Shown: positions 7,654 to 13,963, counted from the first letter of the stretch. The stretch is DNA of 15,185 bases from Dehalococcoidia bacterium (GCA_003552785.1 PUOQ01000007.1:1-15185), one strand, 5' to 3'. The notes: a model not told the origin generated them from the sequence alone. A program made the numbers and translations.

Positions 7654-8201
7654 CTGGCAGCCCCCATTTTTTGAATAATTTGTTCCAGGTATATACACAG
7701 GTCTGAAAGGGAGTTTTCATTTATAATATTATAATCGGCCATGGCGATAGGGCCGCCCTTGTTTAAGTTTTCTATCTCGCTTGAGTCACGGCTGAGAGCT
7801 TCTGATGGGGTCAAAGGGCGGACTTTTCGCGAGTTCAGGCGGTGTTGCCGGGTAGCCGGTGAGGCCAGAATGGAAACCGTTACCAGCCTGGAACCGTAGT
7901 ATTCCCTGAGGCTTTTGTATTCTTCCCACGAGTAAAGCCCGTCTATTACCACCGGGTTTTTTGAAAGGGATTCATCAATTCTGGGCCGGTTTAATATGGC
8001 GTATGCTGCCATGCCATGTTCAGCACGCAGTGCTTCACGGGTGGCTCGCTCGTTTTCTTCATTTAAGGCAAGCCCCCGTTTTTTTATTTCAATATCGGTG
8101 ATGTCGCCGAAGCGTATTCGTTTGAAACCATGTTTTTCAAAAATACCGGCCGCTTCCGATTTTCCGGCGCCGGCCATGCCAACTATGGCTGCAATAATCA
8201 A
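7650..8201 (-). CDS. P-loop kinase, UPF0200 / dephospho-CoA-kinase-like, function unassigned
   Basis: A small nucleotide kinase of P-loop NTPase fold, 183 residues. GMAGAGKS (8-15) is the Walker A motif. Then come FGDI, RGLALNEENE, LRAEHGMAAYA (about 58-68), VVIDGLYSWEEY (a Walker B-like strand), ASPATRQHRL, and a C-terminal ADYNIINE segment. This order matches my recollection of the UPF0200 family common in archaea, which resembles adenylate and dephospho-CoA kinases; no substrate is established as far as I know. I chose TTG at 8201-8199, because GGGGAG (8215-8210) lies eight bases upstream; the in-frame TTG at 8207 would be only two bases away. First gene of the operon, coupled to dCMP deaminase by ATGA, so a deoxynucleoside monophosphate substrate is one possibility. 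CoaE activity is another, given the CoA genes nearby. Confidence 0.8.
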   Translation of the reverse strand: MIIAAIVGMAGAGKSEAAGIFEKHGFKRIRFGDITDIEIKKRGLALNEENERATREALRAEHGMAAYAILNRPRIDESLSKNPVVIDGLYSWEEYKSLREYYGSRLVTVSILASPATRQHRLNSRKVRPLTPSEALSRDSSEIENLNKGGPIAMADYNIINENSLSDLCIYLEQIIQKMGAAR

Positions 8202-8209
8202 GTGCAATG

Positions 8210-8217
8210 CTCCCCTT
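8210..8217 (-). promoter_or_regulatory. Ribosome-binding site deciding a TTG start
   Basis: AAGGGGAG reads 8217-8210 on the minus strand, eight bases before TTG 8201 and two bases before TTG 8207. This favours the downstream TTG as start of the P-loop kinase. Confidence 0.6.
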
Positions 8218-8234
8218 GTAATTTAAAACGCCCC

Positions 8235-8264
8235 ATTATAAATAAAATGCGGCTCAAATAACAA
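8235..8264 (-). promoter_or_regulatory. Promoter for the kinase-dCMP deaminase-lipid kinase operon
   Basis: TTGTTA (8264-8259), 18 bases, then a perfect TATAAT (8240-8235). Transcription would start near 8228, giving a short leader containing the ribosome-binding site. It separates this operon from the nicotinate phosphoribosyltransferase gene upstream, which has no obvious strong terminator after its stop. Confidence 0.6.
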
Positions 8265-8296
8265 TCCGGGTTAAAAGCGTCGGTCAAAGCCCGGCT

Positions 8297-9289
8297 TTAT
8301 ATAATTCTTTGCAGGCGCGGGTTGTTTGTTATTCCCGGAATGCGCCCGCGCTTGGCAATGGGTGAACCGTTAATCTCGTGAATATCGGCGGTAAAATCAA
8401 TCGGCCTGGCTCCAGAAATATAACTTCCCACTCCAAAGCTGTCTACCTGTGCCCCGGAATCTACAAACCACCGGATTCGTTCGGCATCAAGCCCGCCGCT
8501 GACAAATATCTTAACATGGCCGAAGCCTGCCTGGTCGAGCCTTGCCCTTACTTCTTTGACCAGGGCCGCCGTTACCCTGCCTCTCTCGGAAGGAGTATCC
8601 AGGCGGACGCTGGCAAGTTGTTGTCCCATGGCTTGGGCAACCCTTAAACTTTCTTCAGCTTCATCTTTAAAAGTATCCACAAGCGAAACCCTGGGTATGC
8701 TCGGAGGCATGTTCCGGTCAAAGGCCAGTGTTGCCATTACGGTATCTCCCATAATCAGTATCAGGGAATGTGGCATGGTGCCTGCCGGCTCTGTGCCGGC
8801 AAGTTCTGCACCGGCTATACTGGAACAATTGTTGCAGCCGCCGGTTATGGCGGCATAATCCATTATCCCGGCTACGCTCGGGTGTACATGTCGCGCCCCA
8901 AAACTGGTTACCGGGATCTTGCCGGCAGCATCGACACATTCTCTGGCAGCAGTAGCCCAGCCGCTCGATTGTGCCAGCATGCCACACATGGCTGTTTCAT
9001 ACAGTCCGTAACTCTGATAGGGAGCTTTGATGCGGAGGGCAACCTCTTTGGAAGCCATGGAATCACCTTCGCTCAAAGCCCATACCTCGCTTTTATCCCG
9101 GGGCAGGACTTTTTCCAGAAGGGCCAGGGCTTCCTTGATGCCACAAAGAATTCCCGGCCGGTTGGGGAAAACTTCCATAACCGCCACCGGGTTTATGCCC
9201 TCAGCCTTCAAGATTTCTACGGTGCGTTTAAAATAGACATCGGCTGTTTTGCCGTTGAGTACTTCTTCTGAGGGTTCAAATCCGGCCAT
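8297..9289 (-). CDS. Nicotinate phosphoribosyltransferase, archaeal type
   Basis: Joins nicotinate to PRPP to give nicotinate mononucleotide, the second step of Preiss-Handler NAD salvage. The 330-residue protein resembles the Thermoplasma-type enzyme rather than longer bacterial PncB. TADVYFKRTVEIL (near 15-27) is the characteristic opening. SFGARHVHP (about 127-135) carries the active-site His. LVDTF, SVRLDTPSERG, and FVSGGLDAERIRWFVDSGAQVDSFGVGS (about 263-290) form the PRPP-binding type II PRTase core. The ATG at 9289-9287 overlaps the nicotinamidase stop as TAATG, and GGGGAG lies just upstream, so translation is probably coupled. An in-frame start 21 codons earlier lies within pncA and is unlikely. 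The protein ends soon after the PRTase core and shows no C-terminal cluster of four cysteines. Confidence 0.9.
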   Translation of the reverse strand: MAGFEPSEEVLNGKTADVYFKRTVEILKAEGINPVAVMEVFPNRPGILCGIKEALALLEKVLPRDKSEVWALSEGDSMASKEVALRIKAPYQSYGLYETAMCGMLAQSSGWATAARECVDAAGKIPVTSFGARHVHPSVAGIMDYAAITGGCNNCSSIAGAELAGTEPAGTMPHSLILIMGDTVMATLAFDRNMPPSIPRVSLVDTFKDEAEESLRVAQAMGQQLASVRLDTPSERGRVTAALVKEVRARLDQAGFGHVKIFVSGGLDAERIRWFVDSGAQVDSFGVGSYISGARPIDFTADIHEINGSPIAKRGRIPGITNNPRLQRII

Positions 9290-9819
9290 TATTGATTCTC
9301 CCCGCGGGTAAGCGCAGCACCCAGTATAGCCTGCATGTGTTTTAGCGCCCACTGGTGTGCTTCTTTGTCAAATGAAGCAACACAATCAACGGGAACCTCG
9401 ACTTTATAGTCACGGTTGCGCGCGTCTGCCACCGTGTGGAGTACACAGATATTGCTGCAAACTCCGCAGACTATTATTTTTTCGGGTTTCAAAGCGGCCA
9501 GCTTTTCATCCAGGTCAGTATTGTAAAAAGCACTGTAGCGTTTCTTGTTGATCCTTTCACCCGGATATTTACTCAGTTCTTCGATGATTTCACTTTCCGA
9601 AGTGCCTTTGATGCAATGAGGTGGAAACATCTCGAATTCAAGATCCTTTTCTTCGTGAGAGTCGGCAACGAAAAACACTTTGGAGCCCCTGTCCAGTTCC
9701 TCTTTAATCAGCTTTTCAGTGGCCGGGATTATTTTGCGTGCTTCCGGCCCCGAATAGAGGGGGTTTCCTTCTTCAAGGAACCCTTTGAGCATATCAATTA
9801 CAAGAACCGCATTCGCCAT
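9289..9819 (-). CDS. pncA: Nicotinamidase (isochorismatase-like hydrolase)
   Basis: Hydrolyses nicotinamide to nicotinate and ammonia; the product is the substrate of the next gene's enzyme. It has 176 residues. The catalytic triad is visible: Asp9 in VIDML, a lysine at 92-93 in NKKRYSAF, and Cys125 in VCSNICVLHT (120-129). Metal ligands fit Asp53 and His55 in ADSHE and His68 in PPHC, which separates nicotinamidases from other isochorismatase-like hydrolases. The HTVADARNRDY segment that follows the Cys is also typical. The ATG at 9819 has a GGAG about nine bases upstream. The gene overlaps the nicotinate phosphoribosyltransferase by one base, forming a two-gene salvage operon. Confidence 0.93.
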   Translation of the reverse strand: MANAVLVIDMLKGFLEEGNPLYSGPEARKIIPATEKLIKEELDRGSKVFFVADSHEEKDLEFEMFPPHCIKGTSESEIIEELSKYPGERINKKRYSAFYNTDLDEKLAALKPEKIIVCGVCSNICVLHTVADARNRDYKVEVPVDCVASFDKEAHQWALKHMQAILGAALTRGENQ

Positions 9820-9853
9820 AGTAAAATCTCCAGCAAAATAAATATAGCTTAAT

Positions 9854-9859
9854 ATTATA
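9854..9859 (-). promoter_or_regulatory. Candidate -10 box for the pncA operon
   Basis: A perfect TATAAT lies at 9859-9854 in the AT-rich 73-base gap after mgsD, about 35 bases before the pncA ATG. No good -35 box is found at 16-18 bases, so a start here would need an activator, or the match is chance in AT-rich DNA. Confidence 0.4.
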
Positions 9860-9892
9860 CATAAATATGCATGTTGAAAGCACGGAGCAGCC

Positions 9893-11938
9893 TTAAACTG
9901 CCAGGTCTTTAAGCGCCCGGCTCCACCCCTCCGGGCCTACAGCCTTTATCTTTTTGAGCCGTGGAAGTTTAATCCCGGCCCAGTGCTTGTCGGCTTTTAG
10001 CACAAGGTATGGCTCGTCAACCTCTGCCAGCATGGGCTGGTCGTTTTCACTGTCGCCTATTCCGGTGGTAACTACCTCCCCGTAATTGAGCTTGTAAAGT
10101 TCGGTTAATATTTTGACCGCCTTACCTTTGTCGTTCCCGGCCATGGCTTCATAAAACCTGCCGCCAAAAACGTAATCCAGGCCGGCGTTTTTAAGAGCAT
10201 TGAGCGCCTGTTGAACCTGCTGGCGGTCACCTTCAAGCACCAGGGTTTCACTGAATTCGCGCTGTTTGGCCATCTCGGCGGACTTCAGGCTTAGGCCCGT
10301 TTTAAGGGCTACTTCTTCGATGCTCATGTCGGCAAAACCGGTCAGGGGCAGCCCGGATTCCTGCCTTGCCTTTTCCAGGCGCAGGCTGATTTCCTTAAAA
10401 CGAAGGCCAAGTTCTATTACCAGGTAGTCTTCATACTCAAAGTCATAGGCAAAGGGAAATCTGAAATAGTCTCTGGGGATGTAAATGGCCCCGCCGTTCT
10501 CAACAATGAAAGGGTCCTTGACCCCCAGTTCTTCACGGTAGGCCATCTGTTCGCTCCGGGTTTTGGCAGAACAGAAAACAACGGGTATTCCCTTCTCCTG
10601 CAATGACCGCAGTGTATCCAGGCAAGCAACATAGGAATATGTAACAGGGTGAAGCAGGGTCCCGTCCAGATCCGTAAATAACACCCTTACCGGTGCTTCA
10701 GGCCTGGGGGGAGGGGTAAAACCTGGCGCCTTGCTGGTGAGTATTACCCCTGAAGGAACCGAGTAAAGTGGCAGCCGCTCTTCAAGAGACCCTTTGAATT
10801 TTTCCATGTCCAGTTTCATGGGGGGTGGCATCAGAGGTGTTTCAGGCACCAGCTCACCTTCATTGATGCAGCCCTGCTCGGTTAATTCCCGGGTAATAAG
10901 TTGCCGGGTCGTTTCCCCGGCCAGGGGGCTGTGATAGATTACCGAAAGGCTGGGCAGAAGCATCTCTTTTAGCAGGTGTTCTTCTCCCTTCTCCTTATGC
11001 AGGTGGGGGTTTATGGTTTCGGTCTGCAGAATTTCAACCCCCTTTTCAGCAACATCCCGGTCTGTGACCGGCAAAATGCCGCCATATTGTTCCAGGATGG
11101 ATATAAGCTCCTGGGTTTCAACGCCGTAACCGGTGGCGTAGTGCAGGCGCAATGCCAGGTCAAGGCTCATGGCGTGCTCGCCTGCGTTGGCGGTCCGGAT
11201 TATATCGGTTTCGAAATTACTTCTTTCAGATATAGCGTGGTTAAAGTAACGGTTGGTAATTTCACTCACCCTCCCCCAGCGCTTGAAGTATATCTCACCG
11301 CTTACTTTGGGTTTGTAGCGCCACTGAATCCTTACCATTGAGTACGGGGAAGGGAGTATATTAAAACCCAGTGCATAATGCTTCACGTATTCAAGAACAG
11401 CACCGGGAATGTAGTTGTCGGTATCGATAAAGCCCACATATTCCCTGCCGCTGAGAATTGCCATGATTATGCCCAGTATCATTCCCTCGCTCTTGCCGTT
11501 TCGAACCAGGCCTTTGTCATCCAGAATTTCCGGGTAGCCGGAATCTTCAAGAGCCCGGGCAATGAAGCTGTCTTTCTGGTGCAGAATCAACGCTTCGCGC
11601 TGGGTGTCATGGCAAAACCGGCTGAGGACTTCCTGCTCACGCTTGAAGCTGTCGATGCTTTCACGGGAGCTGTTGGAGATAACTATCATCAGGCAATCGT
11701 GGGGGATTCCGGAAAGCACGCCCTCGAAAACTTTCAGGTCTTCATTTTTGCAGGGCAGTACTATAGCCAGGCGCTGCTCTATGTTCCGTATCGCCTCCAG
11801 GGAAACCTTTTCTGTTTCCGGCTTGCCACGCGCGGTCGTAGTAGTAACCGAACCGGAGTCCAGTTCGAGCATGCGCCGTGTGCCCGAAATCTTAACCGAG
11901 CCGATATGTTCTGTGGTGCCTGTGTTTTCGATCCGCAT
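9893..11938 (-). CDS. mgsD: Bifunctional mannosylglycerate synthase (mannosyl-3-phosphoglycerate synthase/phosphatase fusion)
   Basis: Makes the compatible solute mannosylglycerate: the first half transfers mannose from GDP-mannose to 3-phosphoglycerate and the second removes the phosphate. It has 681 residues. The GT-A type synthase domain (about 50-395) shows VLPCKNED (60-67), VISNSSRES (86-94), NGKSEGM (147-153) and the metal-binding GFIDTDNYIPGAV (169-181). A proline-rich linker follows (about 396-417). The HAD phosphatase domain (418-681) shows DLDGT (423-427, nucleophile Asp423 and acid Asp425), CSAKTR (456-461), GNDKGKAV (601-608) and GIGDSENDQPML (626-637). The fusion is known from Dehalococcoides; in other organisms the two activities are usually separate. 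The ATG follows GGAGAG at seven bases. It is monocistronic or leads into pncA, and diverges from smpB. Confidence 0.95.
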   Translation of the reverse strand: MRIENTGTTEHIGSVKISGTRRMLELDSGSVTTTTARGKPETEKVSLEAIRNIEQRLAIVLPCKNEDLKVFEGVLSGIPHDCLMIVISNSSRESIDSFKREQEVLSRFCHDTQREALILHQKDSFIARALEDSGYPEILDDKGLVRNGKSEGMILGIIMAILSGREYVGFIDTDNYIPGAVLEYVKHYALGFNILPSPYSMVRIQWRYKPKVSGEIYFKRWGRVSEITNRYFNHAISERSNFETDIIRTANAGEHAMSLDLALRLHYATGYGVETQELISILEQYGGILPVTDRDVAEKGVEILQTETINPHLHKEKGEEHLLKEMLLPSLSVIYHSPLAGETTRQLITRELTEQGCINEGELVPETPLMPPPMKLDMEKFKGSLEERLPLYSVPSGVILTSKAPGFTPPPRPEAPVRVLFTDLDGTLLHPVTYSYVACLDTLRSLQEKGIPVVFCSAKTRSEQMAYREELGVKDPFIVENGGAIYIPRDYFRFPFAYDFEYEDYLVIELGLRFKEISLRLEKARQESGLPLTGFADMSIEEVALKTGLSLKSAEMAKQREFSETLVLEGDRQQVQQALNALKNAGLDYVFGGRFYEAMAGNDKGKAVKILTELYKLNYGEVVTTGIGDSENDQPMLAEVDEPYLVLKADKHWAGIKLPRLKKIKAVGPEGWSRALKDLAV

Positions 11939-11961
11939 ATTCTTACTCTCCGTGCCCGCTC

Positions 11962-11990
11962 ATTTTAAGGGATGAGTTGTTTTAAGACAA
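11962..11990 (-). promoter_or_regulatory. Promoter for mgsD
   Basis: TTGTCT (11990-11985), 17 bases, then TAAAAT (11967-11962, 5/6). It would give a short leader of about 17 bases that still includes the GGAGAG ribosome-binding site (11951-11946). Confidence 0.5.
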
Positions 11991-12044
11991 GCTTTTTCAA
12001 ACCGGAAAAAGGGTTTTTAGTTTAAGCCAAAAAGAGAAAATTTC

Positions 12045-12057
12045 AGGTTTAAAACCT
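12045..12057. promoter_or_regulatory. Short palindrome in the mgsD/smpB divergent gap
   Basis: AGGTTT-A-AAACCT is a perfect 6-base inverted repeat with one central base, between the two divergent promoters. It may be a regulator-binding site, but the region is AT-rich and a palindrome this short can occur by chance. Confidence 0.25.
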
Positions 12058-12089
12058 CAAAGTATTCGCTGATAACCGGGTGTCATTCG

Positions 12090-12098
12090 TGTTATATT
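12090..12098 (+). promoter_or_regulatory. Extended -10 promoter for smpB-ssrA
   Basis: TG-T-TATATT (12090-12098) matches the extended -10 form TGnTATAAT with one mismatch; the -35 region is poor, as is usual for extended -10 promoters. Transcription near 12105 would give a leader of about 25 bases before smpB. Confidence 0.5.
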
Positions 12099-12129
12099 AT
12101 AAAAAGGGTATTTTTAAGGGAATATTTTT

Positions 12130-12588
12130 ATGGAAACAAAAAAGATTGCTACCAACAGAAAGGCTTATCATAATTATATTATAGAGGACGTTCTGGAAGC
12201 CGGCGTTGCTTTAACCGGTACCGAAATAAAGTCCATTCGGGCAGGACGGGTGAGTCTTAATGAGGCCTATGTAAAGCCGAGGGACGGCGAGCTGTGGCTG
12301 GTGGGGGCACATATCGCCCGCTGGGAAACTGCAGGCGCTTTCACTGACAGCCATGAGCCCACCCGGGAGCGGAAGCTGCTTCTCAACCGGAAGGAGATTT
12401 CAGAGCTCACAAGCCGTGTAGCAGAAAAAGGCTACACCCTGGTGCCGGTGAGCATTTATATTAAGGGGCGGCTTGCTAAAATAGGCGTAGGGCTGGGGCG
12501 GGGCAAAAAGAAATACGAGAAAAAACATGCTATAATGGAAAAAGAGGCCAAACGGGAGATTGGCCGCACCTTAAAAAGAAGGGCTTAA
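12130..12588 (+). CDS. smpB: SsrA-binding protein SmpB
   Basis: Binds the tRNA-like domain of tmRNA and brings it to stalled ribosomes, mimicking the missing codon-anticodon and D-stem parts. It has 152 residues, the family's usual size. The N-terminus (IATNRKAYHNYIIED) and GVALTGTEIKSIRAGRVSLNEAYV (about 26-49) are strongly conserved, as are the glycine/lysine-rich GLGRGKKKYEKKH segment (about 121-133) and the basic C-terminal tail, which enters the mRNA channel (ending in KRRA). The ATG follows AAGGGA at about eight bases. The ssrA gene begins 17 bases after its stop, so protein and RNA partner are probably transcribed together. Confidence 0.97.
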   Translation: METKKIATNRKAYHNYIIEDVLEAGVALTGTEIKSIRAGRVSLNEAYVKPRDGELWLVGAHIARWETAGAFTDSHEPTRERKLLLNRKEISELTSRVAEKGYTLVPVSIYIKGRLAKIGVGLGRGKKKYEKKHAIMEKEAKREIGRTLKRRA

Positions 12589-12605
12589 TTTCTCCTGTTG
12601 ACCAT

Positions 12606-12965
12606 GGGGACGCGTGGATTCGACAGGGAAGGTGAGTTGCAGGATTGCAGGTTGAGGCGCCGTGGCCCTCATTAAAAAGCGGCACTTTTAAAAACAACTG
12701 GCGAACCTGAACCAGTTTTAGCTGGCTAAAAAAGCCGGCTCATCCACTTCAGCCTCACCCCGGTGGGCTGTTGATGGGTGACGAAGTACCGGGGTGCCAT
12801 CCTGCTCACGCCGATAGGCAGGGTGAAAGATTTAATCGGCTGGCCGGGTTCGAACTCTGGCCGGTTAGAGTGAACCCGGTGAGACAAAAATAGCCGGATA
12901 AACCTGTAGTATATCCTGGACTGCCTTCTCTGGACGGGGAGTTCGACTCTCCCCCGTCTCCACCA
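12606..12965 (+). ncRNA. ssrA: tmRNA (10Sa RNA), one-piece form
   Basis: Rescues stalled ribosomes by adding a degradation tag. The 5' end GGGGACG (12606-12612) pairs over all seven positions with 12955-12961. The third pair is G-U, the alanine identity signal, and is followed by discriminator A12962 and encoded CCA (12963-12965). The T arm has a perfect five-pair stem around TTCGACT (12942-12948), and GTGGATTCGACAGGG is the conserved 5' segment. Four pseudoknots can be drawn. PK1: 12653-12657/12667-12671, with 12659-12662/12680-12683. PK2: 12756-12764/12788-12796, with 12773-12777/12797-12801. PK3: 12801-12805/12818-12822, with 12810-12815/12835-12840. PK4: 12844-12851/12872-12879 plus 12854-12858/12867-12871, loop 12861-12866 to 12892-12897. 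Length is 360 bases. It follows smpB closely. Confidence 0.97.
12700..12729 (+). CDS. tmRNA tag-peptide reading frame, GEPEPVLAG
   Basis: The resume codon is GGC at 12700-12702, 16 bases after PK1. The frame reads Gly-Glu-Pro-Glu-Pro-Val-Leu-Ala-Gly and stops at TAA (12727-12729). The short acidic tag with a hydrophobic end is the degradation signal for ClpXP-type proteases. It ends LAG rather than the common LAA. I recall the Dehalococcoides tag as GERELVLAG, which shares length, first residues and the VLAG end. Confidence 0.88.
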   Translation, partial: GEPEPVLAG

Positions 12966-12977
12966 GTAAATAAATCT

Positions 12978-13008
12978 GGTTTTGCCCGGAAGAATGCGGG
13001 TTAAAACC
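12978..13008 (+). terminator. Hairpin after ssrA, possible terminator
   Basis: GGTTTT (12978-12983) pairs with AAAACC (13003-13008), and CCCG (12985-12988) pairs with CGGG (12997-13000). There is a small internal loop and an 8-base loop. It starts 13 bases after the tmRNA 3' end, where a terminator or processing signal is expected. No U-run follows, so it is at best an atypical terminator. Confidence 0.35.
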
Positions 13009-13058
13009 TGTGTAGAGTACCCCATACCCTTCCTGTTCACGTAATAGAAGGAGGAGAT

Positions 13059-13868
13059 ATGGTTAACAATTCAAGCCATTCGGAAACTAACCGCACCGTA
13101 AATGAAGTCAAGCGCCGCCAGGCGGAAACTGAAGCGCTCCTTATGGCATCCCAGGCCGTACTGAGGATGACAGATTTTAATACCACTGCCAGGGCTATAT
13201 TTGATACAGCCAGGCAGGTTATCGGTGCCACCAGTGGTTACGTAGCTTTGTTGACTGAGGATGGCGCCGAAAACGAAGTGCTGTTTTTGGAATCCGGTGG
13301 TCTTCCGTGCAACGTTGATGAGAGTCTGCCCATGCCTATTCGGGGGCTTCGTGAAAGGGCTTACCGGGAACGCAAAGTGGTTTATGACAATGGCTTTGGC
13401 TCAAGTGAATGGACGGGCTATCTTCCAGATGGCCATGTACAGCTCGACGCTGTACTATTTGCTCCATTGTTAGATAGAGATAAAGCTGTTGGTCTTATCG
13501 GGTTGGCCAATAAGCCCGGTGGTTTTACCCGGGATGATGCCCGGATAGCGGGCGGCCTGGGAGAAGTTGTTTCTATTGCTTTGATAAATAGCCGGACCTT
13601 GGAACTGTTAAAGGCAAGTGAAACAAAATACCGGAAAAAGACAGAAGAACTTGAAGAGGCTTTGAGCCAGGTAAGGTCGTTAAAGGGGTTATTGCCGATA
13701 TGTGCCTCCTGCAAGAACATCCGGGATGACAAAGGTTACTGGCAGGCTGTGGAAAGTTATATATCTTCCCATGCTGAAGTCGAGTTTACCCATGGCCTTT
13801 GCCCTGGCTGTATTCGGAAGCTGTATCCAGACATTGCAGACGAAATCATTGGCAGTGAAGGGGCTTAA
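13059..13868 (+). CDS. GAF-domain sensor-like protein with C-terminal CxxC...CxxC module
   Basis: A soluble 269-residue protein with no signal peptide or membrane segment. A short helical N-terminus leads into a GAF-type ligand-binding domain (about 25-180; ASQAVLRMTDFNTTARAIFDTARQ opening, YVALLTEDG, PLLDRDKAVGLIGLANKPGGFTRDDARI). A predicted coiled coil follows (about 183-208). The C-terminal module (209-257) reads LLPICASCKNIRDDKGYW ... FTHGLCPGC, with Cys215/Cys218 and Cys248/Cys251 suited to binding one metal. I recognise this module at the end of PAS, GAF and receiver-type signalling proteins, especially in delta-proteobacteria. Here there is no kinase, cyclase or DNA-binding domain. 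A strong AAGGAGGAG lies just before the ATG. It sits between ssrA and purF; its ligand and output are unknown. Confidence 0.85.
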   Translation: MVNNSSHSETNRTVNEVKRRQAETEALLMASQAVLRMTDFNTTARAIFDTARQVIGATSGYVALLTEDGAENEVLFLESGGLPCNVDESLPMPIRGLRERAYRERKVVYDNGFGSSEWTGYLPDGHVQLDAVLFAPLLDRDKAVGLIGLANKPGGFTRDDARIAGGLGEVVSIALINSRTLELLKASETKYRKKTEELEEALSQVRSLKGLLPICASCKNIRDDKGYWQAVESYISSHAEVEFTHGLCPGCIRKLYPDIADEIIGSEGA

Positions 13869-13904
13869 AAATTGAATTAAGAACCATGCCGGGCGCGAAA
13901 TTTA

Positions 13905-13924
13905 ATTGAATCTTTAGATTCGAT
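13905..13924. promoter_or_regulatory. Dyad overlapping the purF promoter, candidate operator
   Basis: ATTGAATC-TTTA-GATTCGAT is an 8-base inverted repeat with one mismatch and a 4-base centre. It covers the -35 box and most of the spacer of the purF promoter, a position where a bound repressor would block RNA polymerase. The protein is unknown. Confidence 0.4.
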
Positions 13925-13934
13925 AGGTTATAAT
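13906..13934 (+). promoter_or_regulatory. Strong purF promoter
   Basis: TTGAAT (13906-13911), exactly 17 bases, then a perfect TATAAT (13929-13934). Transcription would start at about 13941, some 36 bases before the TTG I take as the purF start, and 40 bases after the end of the GAF gene. Confidence 0.75.
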
Positions 13935-13963
13935 TTTTTGGTGAAAGGCGTTTATACCCATTC

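Noticed and set aside
7180..7698. Longer dCMP deaminase starting at 7698
   Set aside because: The extra 15 residues overlap the end of the kinase and do not resemble the family. The ATGA overlap at 7653 with a G-rich site upstream is the better start.
8286..8298. Terminator after the nicotinate phosphoribosyltransferase gene
   Set aside because: AAAGC-CCG-GCTTT forms only a five-pair stem overlapping the stop codon, and no T-run follows on the minus strand.
8297..9352. Longer nicotinate phosphoribosyltransferase starting at 9352
   Set aside because: The extension lies inside pncA. The TAATG overlap and GGGGAG site support 9289.
12726..13040. Minus-strand open frame across the tmRNA
   Set aside because: It lies antisense to a complete tmRNA gene with full acceptor pairing and pseudoknots, and its translation resembles no family.
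13869..13907. Terminator after the GAF gene
   Set aside because: Only an AT-only AATTAA/TTAATT pairing with a 21-base loop can be drawn, which is too weak.
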